Below the pieces are notes generated by a model that was not told the DNA's origin, did no database searches, and saw only the letters and a list, made by a program, of their open reading frames with translations. Shown in pieces: positions 25,395 to 32,579 of a stretch of 64,000 nucleotides of DNA. Source of the stretch: Sphingobium sp. WTD-1 (GTDB taxonomy: Bacteria > Pseudomonadota > Alphaproteobacteria > Sphingomonadales > Sphingomonadaceae); the NCBI RefSeq assembly GCF_030128825.1, contig NZ_CP119127.1:3895501-3959500 (forward strand). The letters are read 5' to 3'. The number at the start of each line of letters is the position of its first letter. Positions within the stretch are counted from its first letter, which is position 1. The translations under genes and the position numbers were made by a program.

Positions 25395-25840
25395 CGCGTC
25401 GCCTTGAGCGCTTCGATCACCGCGGCAATCACACCGACGTCGGCACTGCGGCCGATCTTCACTGCCACACCGTCGATCTCCAGCTCGACAGCTGCAGCTG
25501 CTGCGCAACGTCGACGGCGGGGACGCGTGGGAGCAGGACCGGACACCGCGCTGGGCTCGATTACGGCAGGCACGAACGCGACCGCTTCCGGCTCTTCCGA
25601 AGGCAGGATCCCCCCCTTGGCCTCGAGCTGCTTGCGCAAATCCCGCCGCCACGCGTAAACCTGAGAGGGATCGAGCCCATGCCGGCGAGCCACGGCACTG
25701 ACCCCGTCCCGGCCCGAATAGCACTCTGCAACAATCGAGGCCTTCACTTCGGGCGGCCACTCTCGCCGCTTGCCCGCGCCCGTAAACACCTCGAACCGCT
25801 GCGCGCCCTTGCTCACAGGATCATCACCCGAGATTATCAT
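25391..25840 (-). CDS. tnpA: IS66 accessory protein TnpA (element 2)
   Basis: 149 residues with RREWPPEVKASIVAECYSGR and a helix-turn-helix in GVSAVARRHGLDPSQVYAWR, as in IS66 Orf1. Probably binds the element ends. Confidence 0.9.
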   Translation of the reverse strand: MIISGDDPVSKGAQRFEVFTGAGKRREWPPEVKASIVAECYSGRDGVSAVARRHGLDPSQVYAWRRDLRKQLEAKGGILPSEEPEAVAFVPAVIEPSAVSGPAPTRPRRRRCAAAAAVELEIDGVAVKIGRSADVGVIAAVIEALKATR

Positions 25841-25936
25841 AGTAGCAGCGCACTCCAGCCCAATCAGGGCGCGGAAACTCGGCGCTACGCTTCAAACGCG
25901 CAAGGTGGGGGCAGAACAGCGCTTACGGTTGCTCCT

Positions 25937-26131
25937 ATGACCGACGCATATATCGACATTCATGGCCCTGTTGCATTCAGGGCGTTTCAAAATCTCTGCG
26001 ATCATCACGGCATAATGTTCGCCACAGTTGAGATTTTACCGCACCAAGATGGTGTCACAGGCATAGGCTTAGTCCGCCGCATTCGTTTCGATACGGAAGC
26101 AGACCTATTTGCCGCCAGATTGATCCTTTGA
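25937..26131 (+). CDS. small paralogue family, member 3
   Basis: 64 residues from MTDAYIDIHGPVAFRAFQNL ending RIRFDTEADLFAARLIL. Its ATG overlaps the displaced stop of member 2 (ATGA), so before the IS66 insertion the three genes were directly coupled. Expression may now depend on transcription from the IS. Function unknown. Confidence 0.65.
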   Translation: MTDAYIDIHGPVAFRAFQNLCDHHGIMFATVEILPHQDGVTGIGLVRRIRFDTEADLFAARLIL

Positions 26132-26136
26132 GACGA

Positions 26137-26601
26137 TCATCCTTTAGGAATGAATTTCAACGCCCGCCCTTTGGTGACGATCATGAGGGCGCCGCCCGCT
26201 ATAACAACACAGCCCACGACGGCATATTCGCCCAGCTTTCGCCATGTGGAGTTATTGCTTTCGTTGACCCTTTCAGCCCCTTTGCCTGCCTCTGCCATCT
26301 GCTCAGCCAATTTGAGCTTTTCCGCAGGAGACATTCCTTCGTGCAGCTTGCCCATTTCCTCAACCGTAGCGTTGATTGAGTCGATTGCCGCCTTCTGGCT
26401 CTCAGACGCATTGCCACTGATCTTGTTCATAATCTTGGCAAATGCCTTGGCCGCCATGCCTTGCGGGGTGCCTTCAACCTCATCCAACATTCCATCAATT
26501 GGATGCAGGACTTCCGCCTTAGGTTTGCTCACCGTCGTTTTGGGAGTGCGTTTCCTACCACCTGTCGCTGACGTGGCCGACTTCTTAACCTCACCGCTCA
26601 T
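26137..26601 (-). CDS. tail-anchored membrane protein, unknown
   Basis: 154 residues. A basic, disordered N-terminus (GGRKRTPKTTVSKPKAEVLH), a helical middle with heptads (MSPAEKLKLAEQMAEAGKGA), and one membrane span near the C-terminus (YAVVGCVVIAGGALMIVTKG). It faces the plus-strand paralogue operon 3'-to-3' and lies downstream of a terminator on the minus strand, so it should have its own promoter. Confidence 0.6.
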   Translation of the reverse strand: MSGEVKKSATSATGGRKRTPKTTVSKPKAEVLHPIDGMLDEVEGTPQGMAAKAFAKIMNKISGNASESQKAAIDSINATVEEMGKLHEGMSPAEKLKLAEQMAEAGKGAERVNESNNSTWRKLGEYAVVGCVVIAGGALMIVTKGRALKFIPKG

Positions 26602-26673
26602 ATTGCCCCCAATACGTTGAAATAACGGCTTAGCAGAAAACTACTGCCAAGGCCCATGTCCTATAGCTGACAA

Positions 26674-26724
26674 CGAAAAACCCCGATTTCGTGCCCTGAA
26701 AAGCCGCAGAAAACGGGGGTTTCG
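26674..26724 (-). terminator. rho-independent terminator after the 26755-28150 membrane-protein operon
   Basis: CGAAAAACCCCG and CGGGGGTTTCG form a long stem with a ~28-base loop; on the minus strand it ends GGGGTTTTTCGTT. TAGCTGACA at 26664-26672, identical to the homing-endonuclease leader arm, lies next to it. Confidence 0.6.
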
Positions 26725-26754
26725 TAAGCCCTGAAACAGCAAAATCGCTGAAAT

Positions 26755-27453
26755 TCAGTTTTCTTTCAGGGCTACACCGTTGAGCAGTCCATCATCAATC
26801 ACGCGCAATTGACGCACCAGCACGGCGCGCTGATCGGCATATGCAGCTTTGAGGTCATGAAAGGCAACAGACACTGCCGCCACGGTTGCCTCTATCTCTG
26901 TCTCAGCCACTTTAGCCTTGGCGTAGGCAGCAGCCTCTTGCTCGTCTGTCCATTCGTATTCCGTGACGTGGATAGTCGCATAGATAGGCTGGCAAATATC
27001 CGACATGGCATCGGCTAGTTTCTCGGCCGCCCCTAACAGAGCGTCCTTGCTGCTCTCGACGGCTTCAACATCCTGCGATTGGGCAAATAGCGCTCTTAGC
27101 TCACGGTAGAGGCCATTGGCTTTGCTATGTGTAGCAGAATACCATTGTTCTATACCTGACGGTGGGCCAACCTGTTCGTGATACTCAAGGTCGTTGCTAA
27201 TGTCAGATATCGGCTTGGTAGCAATTTCCCTCATTCGGTCGCATTGGGCATCTAACGTCACAACCATATGCCCTATGGTTTCGCGGACCATGACGTTGTT
27301 CTGCGCCCGCATAAGGGCAAGCTGCTTCCTGACAGGCTGTAGGGCGACGAACGCAGCGCCAAGGGCCATGAAGCCGGTGATAAGCGTCTGCCAGTTGAAG
27401 AACCAAGTGCCGATTGCATTCCAGTTCACCCACGAAAAGTCGATGCACGTCAT
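26755..27453 (-). CDS. membrane-anchored coiled-coil protein, unknown
   Basis: 232 residues. One N-terminal membrane span (WQTLITGFMALGAAFVALQP) with a cytoplasmic basic helix after it (VRKQLALMRAQNNVMVRETI), then a long helical domain to the end. The layout (short membrane anchor, helical sensor-like body) is shared with the next gene and with 29237-29764. Coupled to the upstream gene by a 4-base overlap. Superinfection exclusion is one possibility; it is an inference from layout only. Confidence 0.6.
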   Translation of the reverse strand: MTCIDFSWVNWNAIGTWFFNWQTLITGFMALGAAFVALQPVRKQLALMRAQNNVMVRETIGHMVVTLDAQCDRMREIATKPISDISNDLEYHEQVGPPSGIEQWYSATHSKANGLYRELRALFAQSQDVEAVESSKDALLGAAEKLADAMSDICQPIYATIHVTEYEWTDEQEAAAYAKAKVAETEIEATVAAVSVAFHDLKAAYADQRAVLVRQLRVIDDGLLNGVALKEN

Positions 27454-27830
27454 TTAAAAGCCTGCCCCTTATGCTTTTCCAGCAAACCCCATAGCTCGTT
27501 CCCGCCTTCGCCTGAGAACTTCACCGCCCCTGAGCGAATGAGATACTGGCGCAATTTGTCATCCTCAAAGCCGGGCAGATGATGCTTGATCTTATCAAAG
27601 GATCGCATGGCATAATCTTCACTCGATAAGAGCGCCTGAATGGCTGCTTCAATGGCAAACTCCAACTGGAACTCACGACGCAATCTCTCGCGCTGAGCCT
27701 CGATAGTCCTGTTGGTGGTTTTCCACGAAACGAACCCAGCAATGATAGCTGGCCATACAGCCCATTTGAAAATGGCTCCACCAACGGCCCAGCCATCAAT
27801 GTCCGTCAGGAAGGTAGGAAGTTGCCCCAT
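27450..27830 (-). CDS. membrane-anchored small protein, unknown
   Basis: 126 residues with a membrane span (IFKWAVWPAIIAGFVSW) followed by a basic helix (KTTNRTIEAQRERLRREFQL) and a helical C-terminal domain. Same plan as the next gene downstream. Five bases separate it from the stop of the upstream gene. Confidence 0.6.
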   Translation of the reverse strand: MGQLPTFLTDIDGWAVGGAIFKWAVWPAIIAGFVSWKTTNRTIEAQRERLRREFQLEFAIEAAIQALLSSEDYAMRSFDKIKHHLPGFEDDKLRQYLIRSGAVKFSGEGGNELWGLLEKHKGQAFK

Positions 27831-27835
27831 TTAGA

Positions 27836-28150
27836 TCACCTCAAGCCGTAAAACTCATCCTTCTGGACATTGCATTCCCTGATAATCAGAAACTGCGCGT
27901 CATCGCTTAGGTCTTCCATGGCGACCTGCGAGCCATATCGTGCTTCAGTCTCTCGCCACCAGCATTTGTGAACGTCGAACTTTGGCCGCTTGGAATATGG
28001 GGTGATGTGGACCTCAGGGGCAGGAGGCAAAACCCCTACAGCGCGCAGAGCGCCCATCACAATCGCCACGATGATAAGCAGAGTGCCAGGTGTAATCAGT
28101 ATGATGAACACCTTGGCCAATCCGCTCCTGCGATGCCACCACGCTTTCAT
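27836..28150 (-). CDS. small membrane protein, first gene of a three-gene minus operon
   Basis: 104 residues: basic start (MKAWWHRRSGLAKVFIILIT), one membrane span through LLIIVAIVMGALRAVGVLPP, then a soluble domain with two Cys (FDVHKCWWRETE and LIIRECNVQKDEF). It is the promoter-proximal member of the operon ending at the terminator near 26.7 kb. The 250 bases upstream contain GGCCTTTT/AAAAGGCC, an 8-bp inverted repeat at about 28293-28338 that may be a terminator or operator. Confidence 0.6.
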   Translation of the reverse strand: MKAWWHRRSGLAKVFIILITPGTLLIIVAIVMGALRAVGVLPPAPEVHITPYSKRPKFDVHKCWWRETEARYGSQVAMEDLSDDAQFLIIRECNVQKDEFYGLR

Positions 28151-28404
28151 TCAAAGCCCCTAAATCACCTTGGGATCAACCAACGCAGAAGTCACACTGG
28201 CGGAAACCTGACCGCACGGAGTTAAGCCAGAAGCGATTGAGGAAATACTAAGCTGAACCATGGTGGTCAGATAGGAGAATGGGCAGGTTTGGGCCTTTTT
28301 TTCCTCCACCCTGTCAACCAGAAAAGGCCATTAAATCACAAGTTTATTGAAAAATAACGCACTCTTCCTACCTGTGTCAAAGTCAACTGCGAAAGGGGAA
28401 TGCC

Positions 28405-28704
28405 TTGAACTGGACCGTCCTATGTTTCCATGCTGCGCTAGGCAAAGGCGCGCGCCTCTACATTCTGCCCAGTATGTGGGATGGCCAAGAGCAGCCGCCT
28501 TACCGCTTCAACGTAGGCGACAGACTTGCGCTCGAATTTTCCGATGGGCGGGTATCAGGTGGATTGGTAAAGGCCATCCTGCCTAATGGTATGGAAATCG
28601 TCTTTGGCGATGATGTGACTTATACTGTGCAGCCAACCCCGCCGAATGCCCCAGCGCCACCATTGAAGTCCAAGATACCATATGATGATTGGACTGTGGT
28701 TTAA
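28405..28704 (+). CDS. small unknown protein
   Basis: 99 residues from a TTG start (no ATG in frame nearby) preceded by AAAGGGGAA at a good distance. Beta-rich sequence with RFNVGDRLALEFSDGRVSGG and KAILPNGMEIVFGDDVTYTV, then a proline-rich tail (PTPPNAPAPPLKSKIP). Divergent from the three-gene minus operon. No family recognised. Confidence 0.55.
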   Translation: MNWTVLCFHAALGKGARLYILPSMWDGQEQPPYRFNVGDRLALEFSDGRVSGGLVKAILPNGMEIVFGDDVTYTVQPTPPNAPAPPLKSKIPYDDWTVV

Positions 28705-29236
28705 TCATCAGGGCCGTGTTGGAGTTAAATTCAGCACGGCATTTTTGTATCGACTCTAGCAGACCATCTGTTAGGTTCACTATGTCTGGATCATGGCCAT
28801 CATCGAGCCGATCATTCAGGTCAGACCTTCATTCTTCTGTCTAACAAGGTGATGTGTCAAATCGACCAGAAATAGGCAGATTTATATTTTTTATGTCTGA
28901 TTGTTCGATTGACACGATTCAGTGGCTTGGTTCCATCCACCATCGGCTTAATCGCAGATAGTCAGAACTCCATATCTTCTGACTATATCCATCAGCGTCA
29001 AAGTCGAGCCATATGTCTAAAATATCTGGTATTGACTTCTAATTATCCACTGTATGGTTAGCTATGATGGATGAATGATAAGCCTGATTGCTATGGTAAA
29101 GTCAGGCTTATTCTGTTTTTGGTTGACTTATATGGTCATTGGTATGGCTGTTGGATTGGGAAGACATAGGTTCATTGGTTGGCTCGACGCCAAGGCACTA
29201 CCTGTCTGACACACGCCAAGGTTCAGCCTTTTGGGG
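28705..29236 (+). ncRNA. gene-free AT-rich region, candidate structured RNA
   Basis: About 530 bases with no credible coding frame between convergent genes. It contains an 11-bp hairpin, ATAGTCAGAA/TTCTGACTAT around 28957-28985, and a terminator-like hairpin GATAAGCCTGA/TCAGGCTTAT followed by TTCTGTTTTTGG ending near 29120. A plus-strand transcript ending there could be the 3' part of the 28405 mRNA or a separate small RNA. Confidence 0.4.
29075..29120 (+). terminator. plus-strand rho-independent terminator
   Basis: ATAAGCCTGA and TCAGGCTTAT pair across a ~14-base loop, followed by TCTGTTTTTGG. It is oriented for plus-strand transcripts although the nearest plus-strand gene ends ~370 bases earlier. 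Confidence 0.6.
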
Positions 29237-29764
29237 TCAGCTTGACGAGATTTCGCGCCGTCCGATTTCCTTGAACAGTGCGAGATACTTAGTCATCACT
29301 TGGTCAAAGTTCATATAAGATTGATACTCTTCGATCTCATCAATGTCGCCTTTCCAAAGCTCACGCTTCCACTCTTCATGAAGGTTGGTGAAATCGTCTG
29401 AGAGTATCAGGGCGTGTGTCTTCATCAGCACATGCACGTTCTGGAATGCGTCGTGAAAGTCCTTTTCATGCTGCTTATGCAGATCGCTTGCCATGTATCG
29501 TTCTGGCGGGTCTGTATCGTTCCCAAACAGGTAGTAAGTCATTAGCGATGCAGCACCGTGCATGATGCTTATCTGCGCGAAAATCCTTTCATATGCGCTC
29601 TTCCGCTCTTCCCAAAGTCGCTGCTGGGCGAACTTATGATGGTCAAGATCGGCTAGTTGCCGTGCGGTATCCAACGCACTCCTGCGATTGAGGAAGGAAC
29701 CATACCAGATACCGCCAAGCGCGCCGCCGACGCTGATCGCGGCTACTGCAATCTCAGTCCACAT
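29237..29764 (-). CDS. membrane-anchored helical protein paired with the TIR-like gene
   Basis: 175 residues with an N-terminal membrane span (MWTEIAVAAISVGGALGGIW) and a long, charged helical cytoplasmic domain (HKFAQQRLWEERKSAYERIF, later EEWKRELWKGDIDEIEEYQ). It lies three bases after the stop of the nucleotide-binding-like protein upstream, so the two are very probably co-expressed. A membrane effector or anchor for a two-gene defence module is a possible reading. Confidence 0.6.
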   Translation of the reverse strand: MWTEIAVAAISVGGALGGIWYGSFLNRRSALDTARQLADLDHHKFAQQRLWEERKSAYERIFAQISIMHGAASLMTYYLFGNDTDPPERYMASDLHKQHEKDFHDAFQNVHVLMKTHALILSDDFTNLHEEWKRELWKGDIDEIEEYQSYMNFDQVMTKYLALFKEIGRREISSS

Positions 29765-29767
29765 GGC

Positions 29768-30517
29768 TCACCTCAGTTTGGCAAATCGCTTCGCAAGTTC
29801 GCTTCCTAAATCGCTGCGGCCCTCATTGTTGTTGAGGTATGGCAGGAAACGGTGATGCCTGAGATCGAAAGGCACATCATCCGCGCTCTGCGTGATAGGT
29901 ATGACGTGCTTTCCAAGCGTATGGGCTATGCCAGCTTCATAGAACACATTGGGATTTTTGCCCGTGAAGTCGCACACCACAATATGAGAACGGAAAATTA
30001 GGCTGAAAATGTCCTGTATGAGAACTGAGTGGTCCCAGATGTCTTTCGCGCGCTGTGCGCGGAAACCTGTTTTTATGCAGGCGTCGTTGATGGCTTCAAA
30101 GACAGGCTCCATTGCGCTGGTAAATGGACACATCACCGCAACGAGGTCACGTTCGAGGCCACTGTCAGGCAATTCAAAAACGCTGGGGTGGAAGATCACT
30201 GGCCGCGACTTGCTGGGCGCTGTGGACACGTTGATACCTTCAATTTCGTAGCGATCGCCAACAAATTCCTCAATGATCGCTAGGTTATCAATGTCACGCT
30301 CAACGATGGTGTTGAGGACCGTATGGGCGCAGCCCTCGTAATCCTCGTCGCCAAAACTCAGAGATCGCAATAGCCGTGGATGGCCTGTCACCGTATCAAG
30401 GGAAGCCGTGTGCGCGCCTAAGGTCTGCCAGTCTCCGTGAGTGAATTCCTTTACGATGACCTTCGCAATCGAAAGAAGGCGTTTGCGGTCGTTAGTCGAT
30501 AACCCCTGATTAAACAC
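29768..30517 (-). CDS. nucleoside-deoxyribosyltransferase/TIR-like nucleotide-binding protein
   Basis: 249 residues. The C-terminal ~130 residues hold a Rossmann-like pattern VVCDFTGKNPNVFYEAGIAH then TLGKHVIPITQSADDVPFDL, which is the motif of the deoxyribosyltransferase/TIR-like/SLOG-related domain seen in many abortive-infection proteins. The N-terminal half (ERDIDNLAIIEEFVGDRYE) is not recognised and may be the sensor. Co-operonic with the membrane protein 29237-29764. Likely role: prophage-encoded defence against other phages; enzymatic activity (NAD or nucleotide cleavage) is inferred from fold resemblance. Confidence 0.65.
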   Translation of the reverse strand: MFNQGLSTNDRKRLLSIAKVIVKEFTHGDWQTLGAHTASLDTVTGHPRLLRSLSFGDEDYEGCAHTVLNTIVERDIDNLAIIEEFVGDRYEIEGINVSTAPSKSRPVIFHPSVFELPDSGLERDLVAVMCPFTSAMEPVFEAINDACIKTGFRAQRAKDIWDHSVLIQDIFSLIFRSHIVVCDFTGKNPNVFYEAGIAHTLGKHVIPITQSADDVPFDLRHHRFLPYLNNNEGRSDLGSELAKRFAKLR

Positions 30518-30592
30518 AGTCCCACCCGTCTGAAATAACCTGTCGCACGGTGTCTAACGGCAAGTGCCTCGTCATTCCAGTAAGATGGCTGG

Positions 30593-30609
30593 TCCCGCTA
30601 AATACGGGA
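30593..30609 (+). promoter_or_regulatory. TAAATA late-promoter motif with start-codon hairpin (terminase operon)
   Basis: TAAATA at 30599-30604, four bases before ATG 30609. TCCCG (30593-30597) pairs with CGGGA (30605-30609), whose last A is the A of ATG. A transcript starting at the ATG would be leaderless and free of the stem. Confidence 0.6.
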
Positions 30610-31151
30610 TGAGTGACAAAGACGACCCCCGCGCCATTGAGCGCCGCGCCCTACGAAACAGCCCAAAATCGCCCCTCTCAGCGCCATATGAGCGCGATCC
30701 CCTCCACACATACATTGAGGACGAGGAAAGCGGCAGAGAGCTTATCAGCGCAATTCTGGAAGACCCTGTTGCGCCAGCCGTTCCCCATGTGCGCCTACAT
30801 ACGCCGTCAGCGTGGAAGAACGAGGCTGAGGATATTGTCGTGTCAGTCCGCAAGAAGATCAAAGCGGCCTATGTCAGCGGCATCAGCCGTGAGGAATTTG
30901 CTGAGAGGCATGTCGAAACCAGCTTGGATATCGCCCTCATGGAACTGCTCTACGGGGACATGAAGAGCAAGGACCGTGCAGCCAATGCGATCAAGGTCGA
31001 AGAAGCTATCCTCAAAAAATATGAAGCTGAAGAGAAGCGCATTCAGCACCTTGAGAAGATGGAATTGGCTCAGGCTAAGACGCTTACCAAAGCGCTGAAC
31101 GTCATAGACCTACAGATTGAGCAGATGAACAAGGAGAAACCTATCGAGTGA
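30609..31151 (+). CDS. terminase small subunit (probable)
   Basis: 180 residues from MSDKDDPRAIERRALRNSPK; a start at 30585 would add MAGPAKYG. Helical and charged throughout, with a C-terminal coiled coil (EEAILKKYEAEEKRIQHLE). Sequence alone does not identify TerS, but it lies directly upstream of, and overlaps, the large subunit, and has the right size for the DNA-recognition subunit of the packaging motor. The start at 30609 was chosen from the TAAATA-N4-ATG spacing shared with other late genes. Confidence 0.6.
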   Translation: MSDKDDPRAIERRALRNSPKSPLSAPYERDPLHTYIEDEESGRELISAILEDPVAPAVPHVRLHTPSAWKNEAEDIVVSVRKKIKAAYVSGISREEFAERHVETSLDIALMELLYGDMKSKDRAANAIKVEEAILKKYEAEEKRIQHLEKMELAQAKTLTKALNVIDLQIEQMNKEKPIE

Positions 31152-32524
31152 ATTTATTAGAACAACGTAAGAAAGTTAAGAAGTGGATCAAAGCGCAGAT
31201 ATTCAACGGCCTTGATGGTCAAGCGATCATAGCAGCCGCCTTGCGGCTCTCATCAGACCTACATCAAGCCGTCCTATACGAACTACAAGACCCAGCTTTT
31301 ACCCTGCGACCAAAGCAGGAAATGCCAGATGGCGACTGGTATATTTGGTTCCTCCGCACTGGACGCGGCTTTGGCAAAAACCATGCGGCATCAGCCGCGA
31401 TCAATAAGCTGGCTCGCTATGTTTTTCCCGGTCAACAGGGTCTCATAGTCGCCGCCACCCACAAGGACTTTTACGCCACCATCTTCAATGGGCCATCTGG
31501 CTTGAAAGCGCTGGCCGCACCTGATTTCCAGCCGGTCTACAGTGAACGAAAGCTGGAAGTGCAATGGCCTAACGGCTCAACCGCCGTGGTCCGCACTGGT
31601 GACAACCCAGAAGATATCCGTGGTCTGTCCGTGCCGTGGGCATATGCCGACGAGCTTATCAAATGGCCAAAGGGCGAAGTCAGTTGGGGGAACATACAAA
31701 ACTGCGTCCGTGAAGGCGCAAACCCCAAGATCATCCTCACTTCCACCCCGCTGCGTGGCGCTGAATGGCTCAAGAAGGTGGAAGAGCTACCAGATACCAT
31801 CGTCACCACAGGTGGCAGCAGCGAGAACAAGAACCTCCCAGCGACATTCTTCCGTGGTCAACGTGCAAACCTCTCAGACAAGAAATTCGCGGAAGAGGCA
31901 CAGGGCGAATGGGTCGGAGCAGACGAGTTCCTTTGGACCAAAGAGGAACTGGAGTTTGTCACCCGCGATCCTCAGGTGTCATTGCGCGCCTTCGCTGAGA
32001 CAATGGACGAGCGCATGATTTCCATCGACCCTTCTGGCGGTGGCCGCGATGAAAACGGCATTATCCTGCTTGGCCGCAAAGGCGACGATCTTTGGGTGCT
32101 GGGCGACTTCTCATGCAAAGGGAAAGCATCTGTATGGCGTGAAGAGGTCATCCATGTTTGGCGCACCTATTGCCATGCTGGCGACCGCGTTCTTGTCGAA
32201 ACCAACGCAAACCAAGGCATCGACGAATATCTGATGGATGGCGAACCCCAAATGTGGGTTGAGGGCATCCAGCAAACGGCCAAAGCCAGCAAGAAGGACC
32301 GCGCAGAGCAGGCGCAGGCATTATACGAGCAAGGCCGTGTCCAGCACTTTGGTCGCTTTCCTGAACTTATGCAGCAGATGGTGGACTTCTATGACGTCCT
32401 CCTTGATCGCAATGCATCACCTGACCGTGTTGACGCTCTCTCCACTGGCTTGCGTGAGATAGCCAAGCCACGCGCATTCATTGGCCTTGGCTTCTCAATC
32501 CCCAATGTCAGGTTCCGAGTCTAA
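31148..32524 (+). CDS. terminase large subunit
   Basis: 458 residues from GTG overlapping the TerS stop (GTGA). ATPase: Walker A-like TGRGFGKNHAASAAINKL, with Asn in place of the usual Thr/Ser after Gly-Lys, Walker B VPWAYADE, and the coupling motif ILTSTP. Nuclease: MISIDPSGGGRDENGIILL with the first Asp, RVLVETNANQG and DRVDALSTGL. It cuts concatemeric DNA and drives packaging into the prohead. Length is typical. No break visible. Confidence 0.93.
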   Translation: MNLLEQRKKVKKWIKAQIFNGLDGQAIIAAALRLSSDLHQAVLYELQDPAFTLRPKQEMPDGDWYIWFLRTGRGFGKNHAASAAINKLARYVFPGQQGLIVAATHKDFYATIFNGPSGLKALAAPDFQPVYSERKLEVQWPNGSTAVVRTGDNPEDIRGLSVPWAYADELIKWPKGEVSWGNIQNCVREGANPKIILTSTPLRGAEWLKKVEELPDTIVTTGGSSENKNLPATFFRGQRANLSDKKFAEEAQGEWVGADEFLWTKEELEFVTRDPQVSLRAFAETMDERMISIDPSGGGRDENGIILLGRKGDDLWVLGDFSCKGKASVWREEVIHVWRTYCHAGDRVLVETNANQGIDEYLMDGEPQMWVEGIQQTAKASKKDRAEQAQALYEQGRVQHFGRFPELMQQMVDFYDVLLDRNASPDRVDALSTGLREIAKPRAFIGLGFSIPNVRFRV

Positions 32525-32549
32525 GCGAAGCACCAACCAATCACTTAGC

Positions 32550-32573
32550 TAAATACTGGAAAATATATTCCGG
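32550..32573 (+). promoter_or_regulatory. TAAATA late-promoter motif with hairpin (portal)
   Basis: TAAATA at 32550-32555 in the longer shared form TAAATACTGGAAA. CTGGAA (32556-32561) pairs with TTCCGG (32568-32573), which overlaps the only purine-rich ribosome-site candidate CGGGA. Confidence 0.6.
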
Positions 32574-32579
32574 GACTAA

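Larger units (their letters stand above)
23469..25926 (-). mobile_element. IS66-family element 2
   Basis: Ends GTAAGCGGTGTTCT at 23469 and AGAACAGCGCTTAC at 25926. Target duplication GGTTGCTC at 23461-23468 and 25927-25934. tnpA, tnpB and tnpC on the minus strand, all apparently intact. It is a different IS66 from element 1 (different ends and proteins). Confidence 0.95.

Noticed and set aside
30564..30608. Longer N-terminus for the small terminase gene from 30564
   Set aside because: No ribosome site; the start at 30609 fits the TAAATA spacing rule, with 30585 as a weaker alternative.
32550..32555. TAAATA as an ordinary sigma-70 -10 box
   Set aside because: It matches TATAAT at only three of six positions and no -35 element recurs at a fixed distance upstream.
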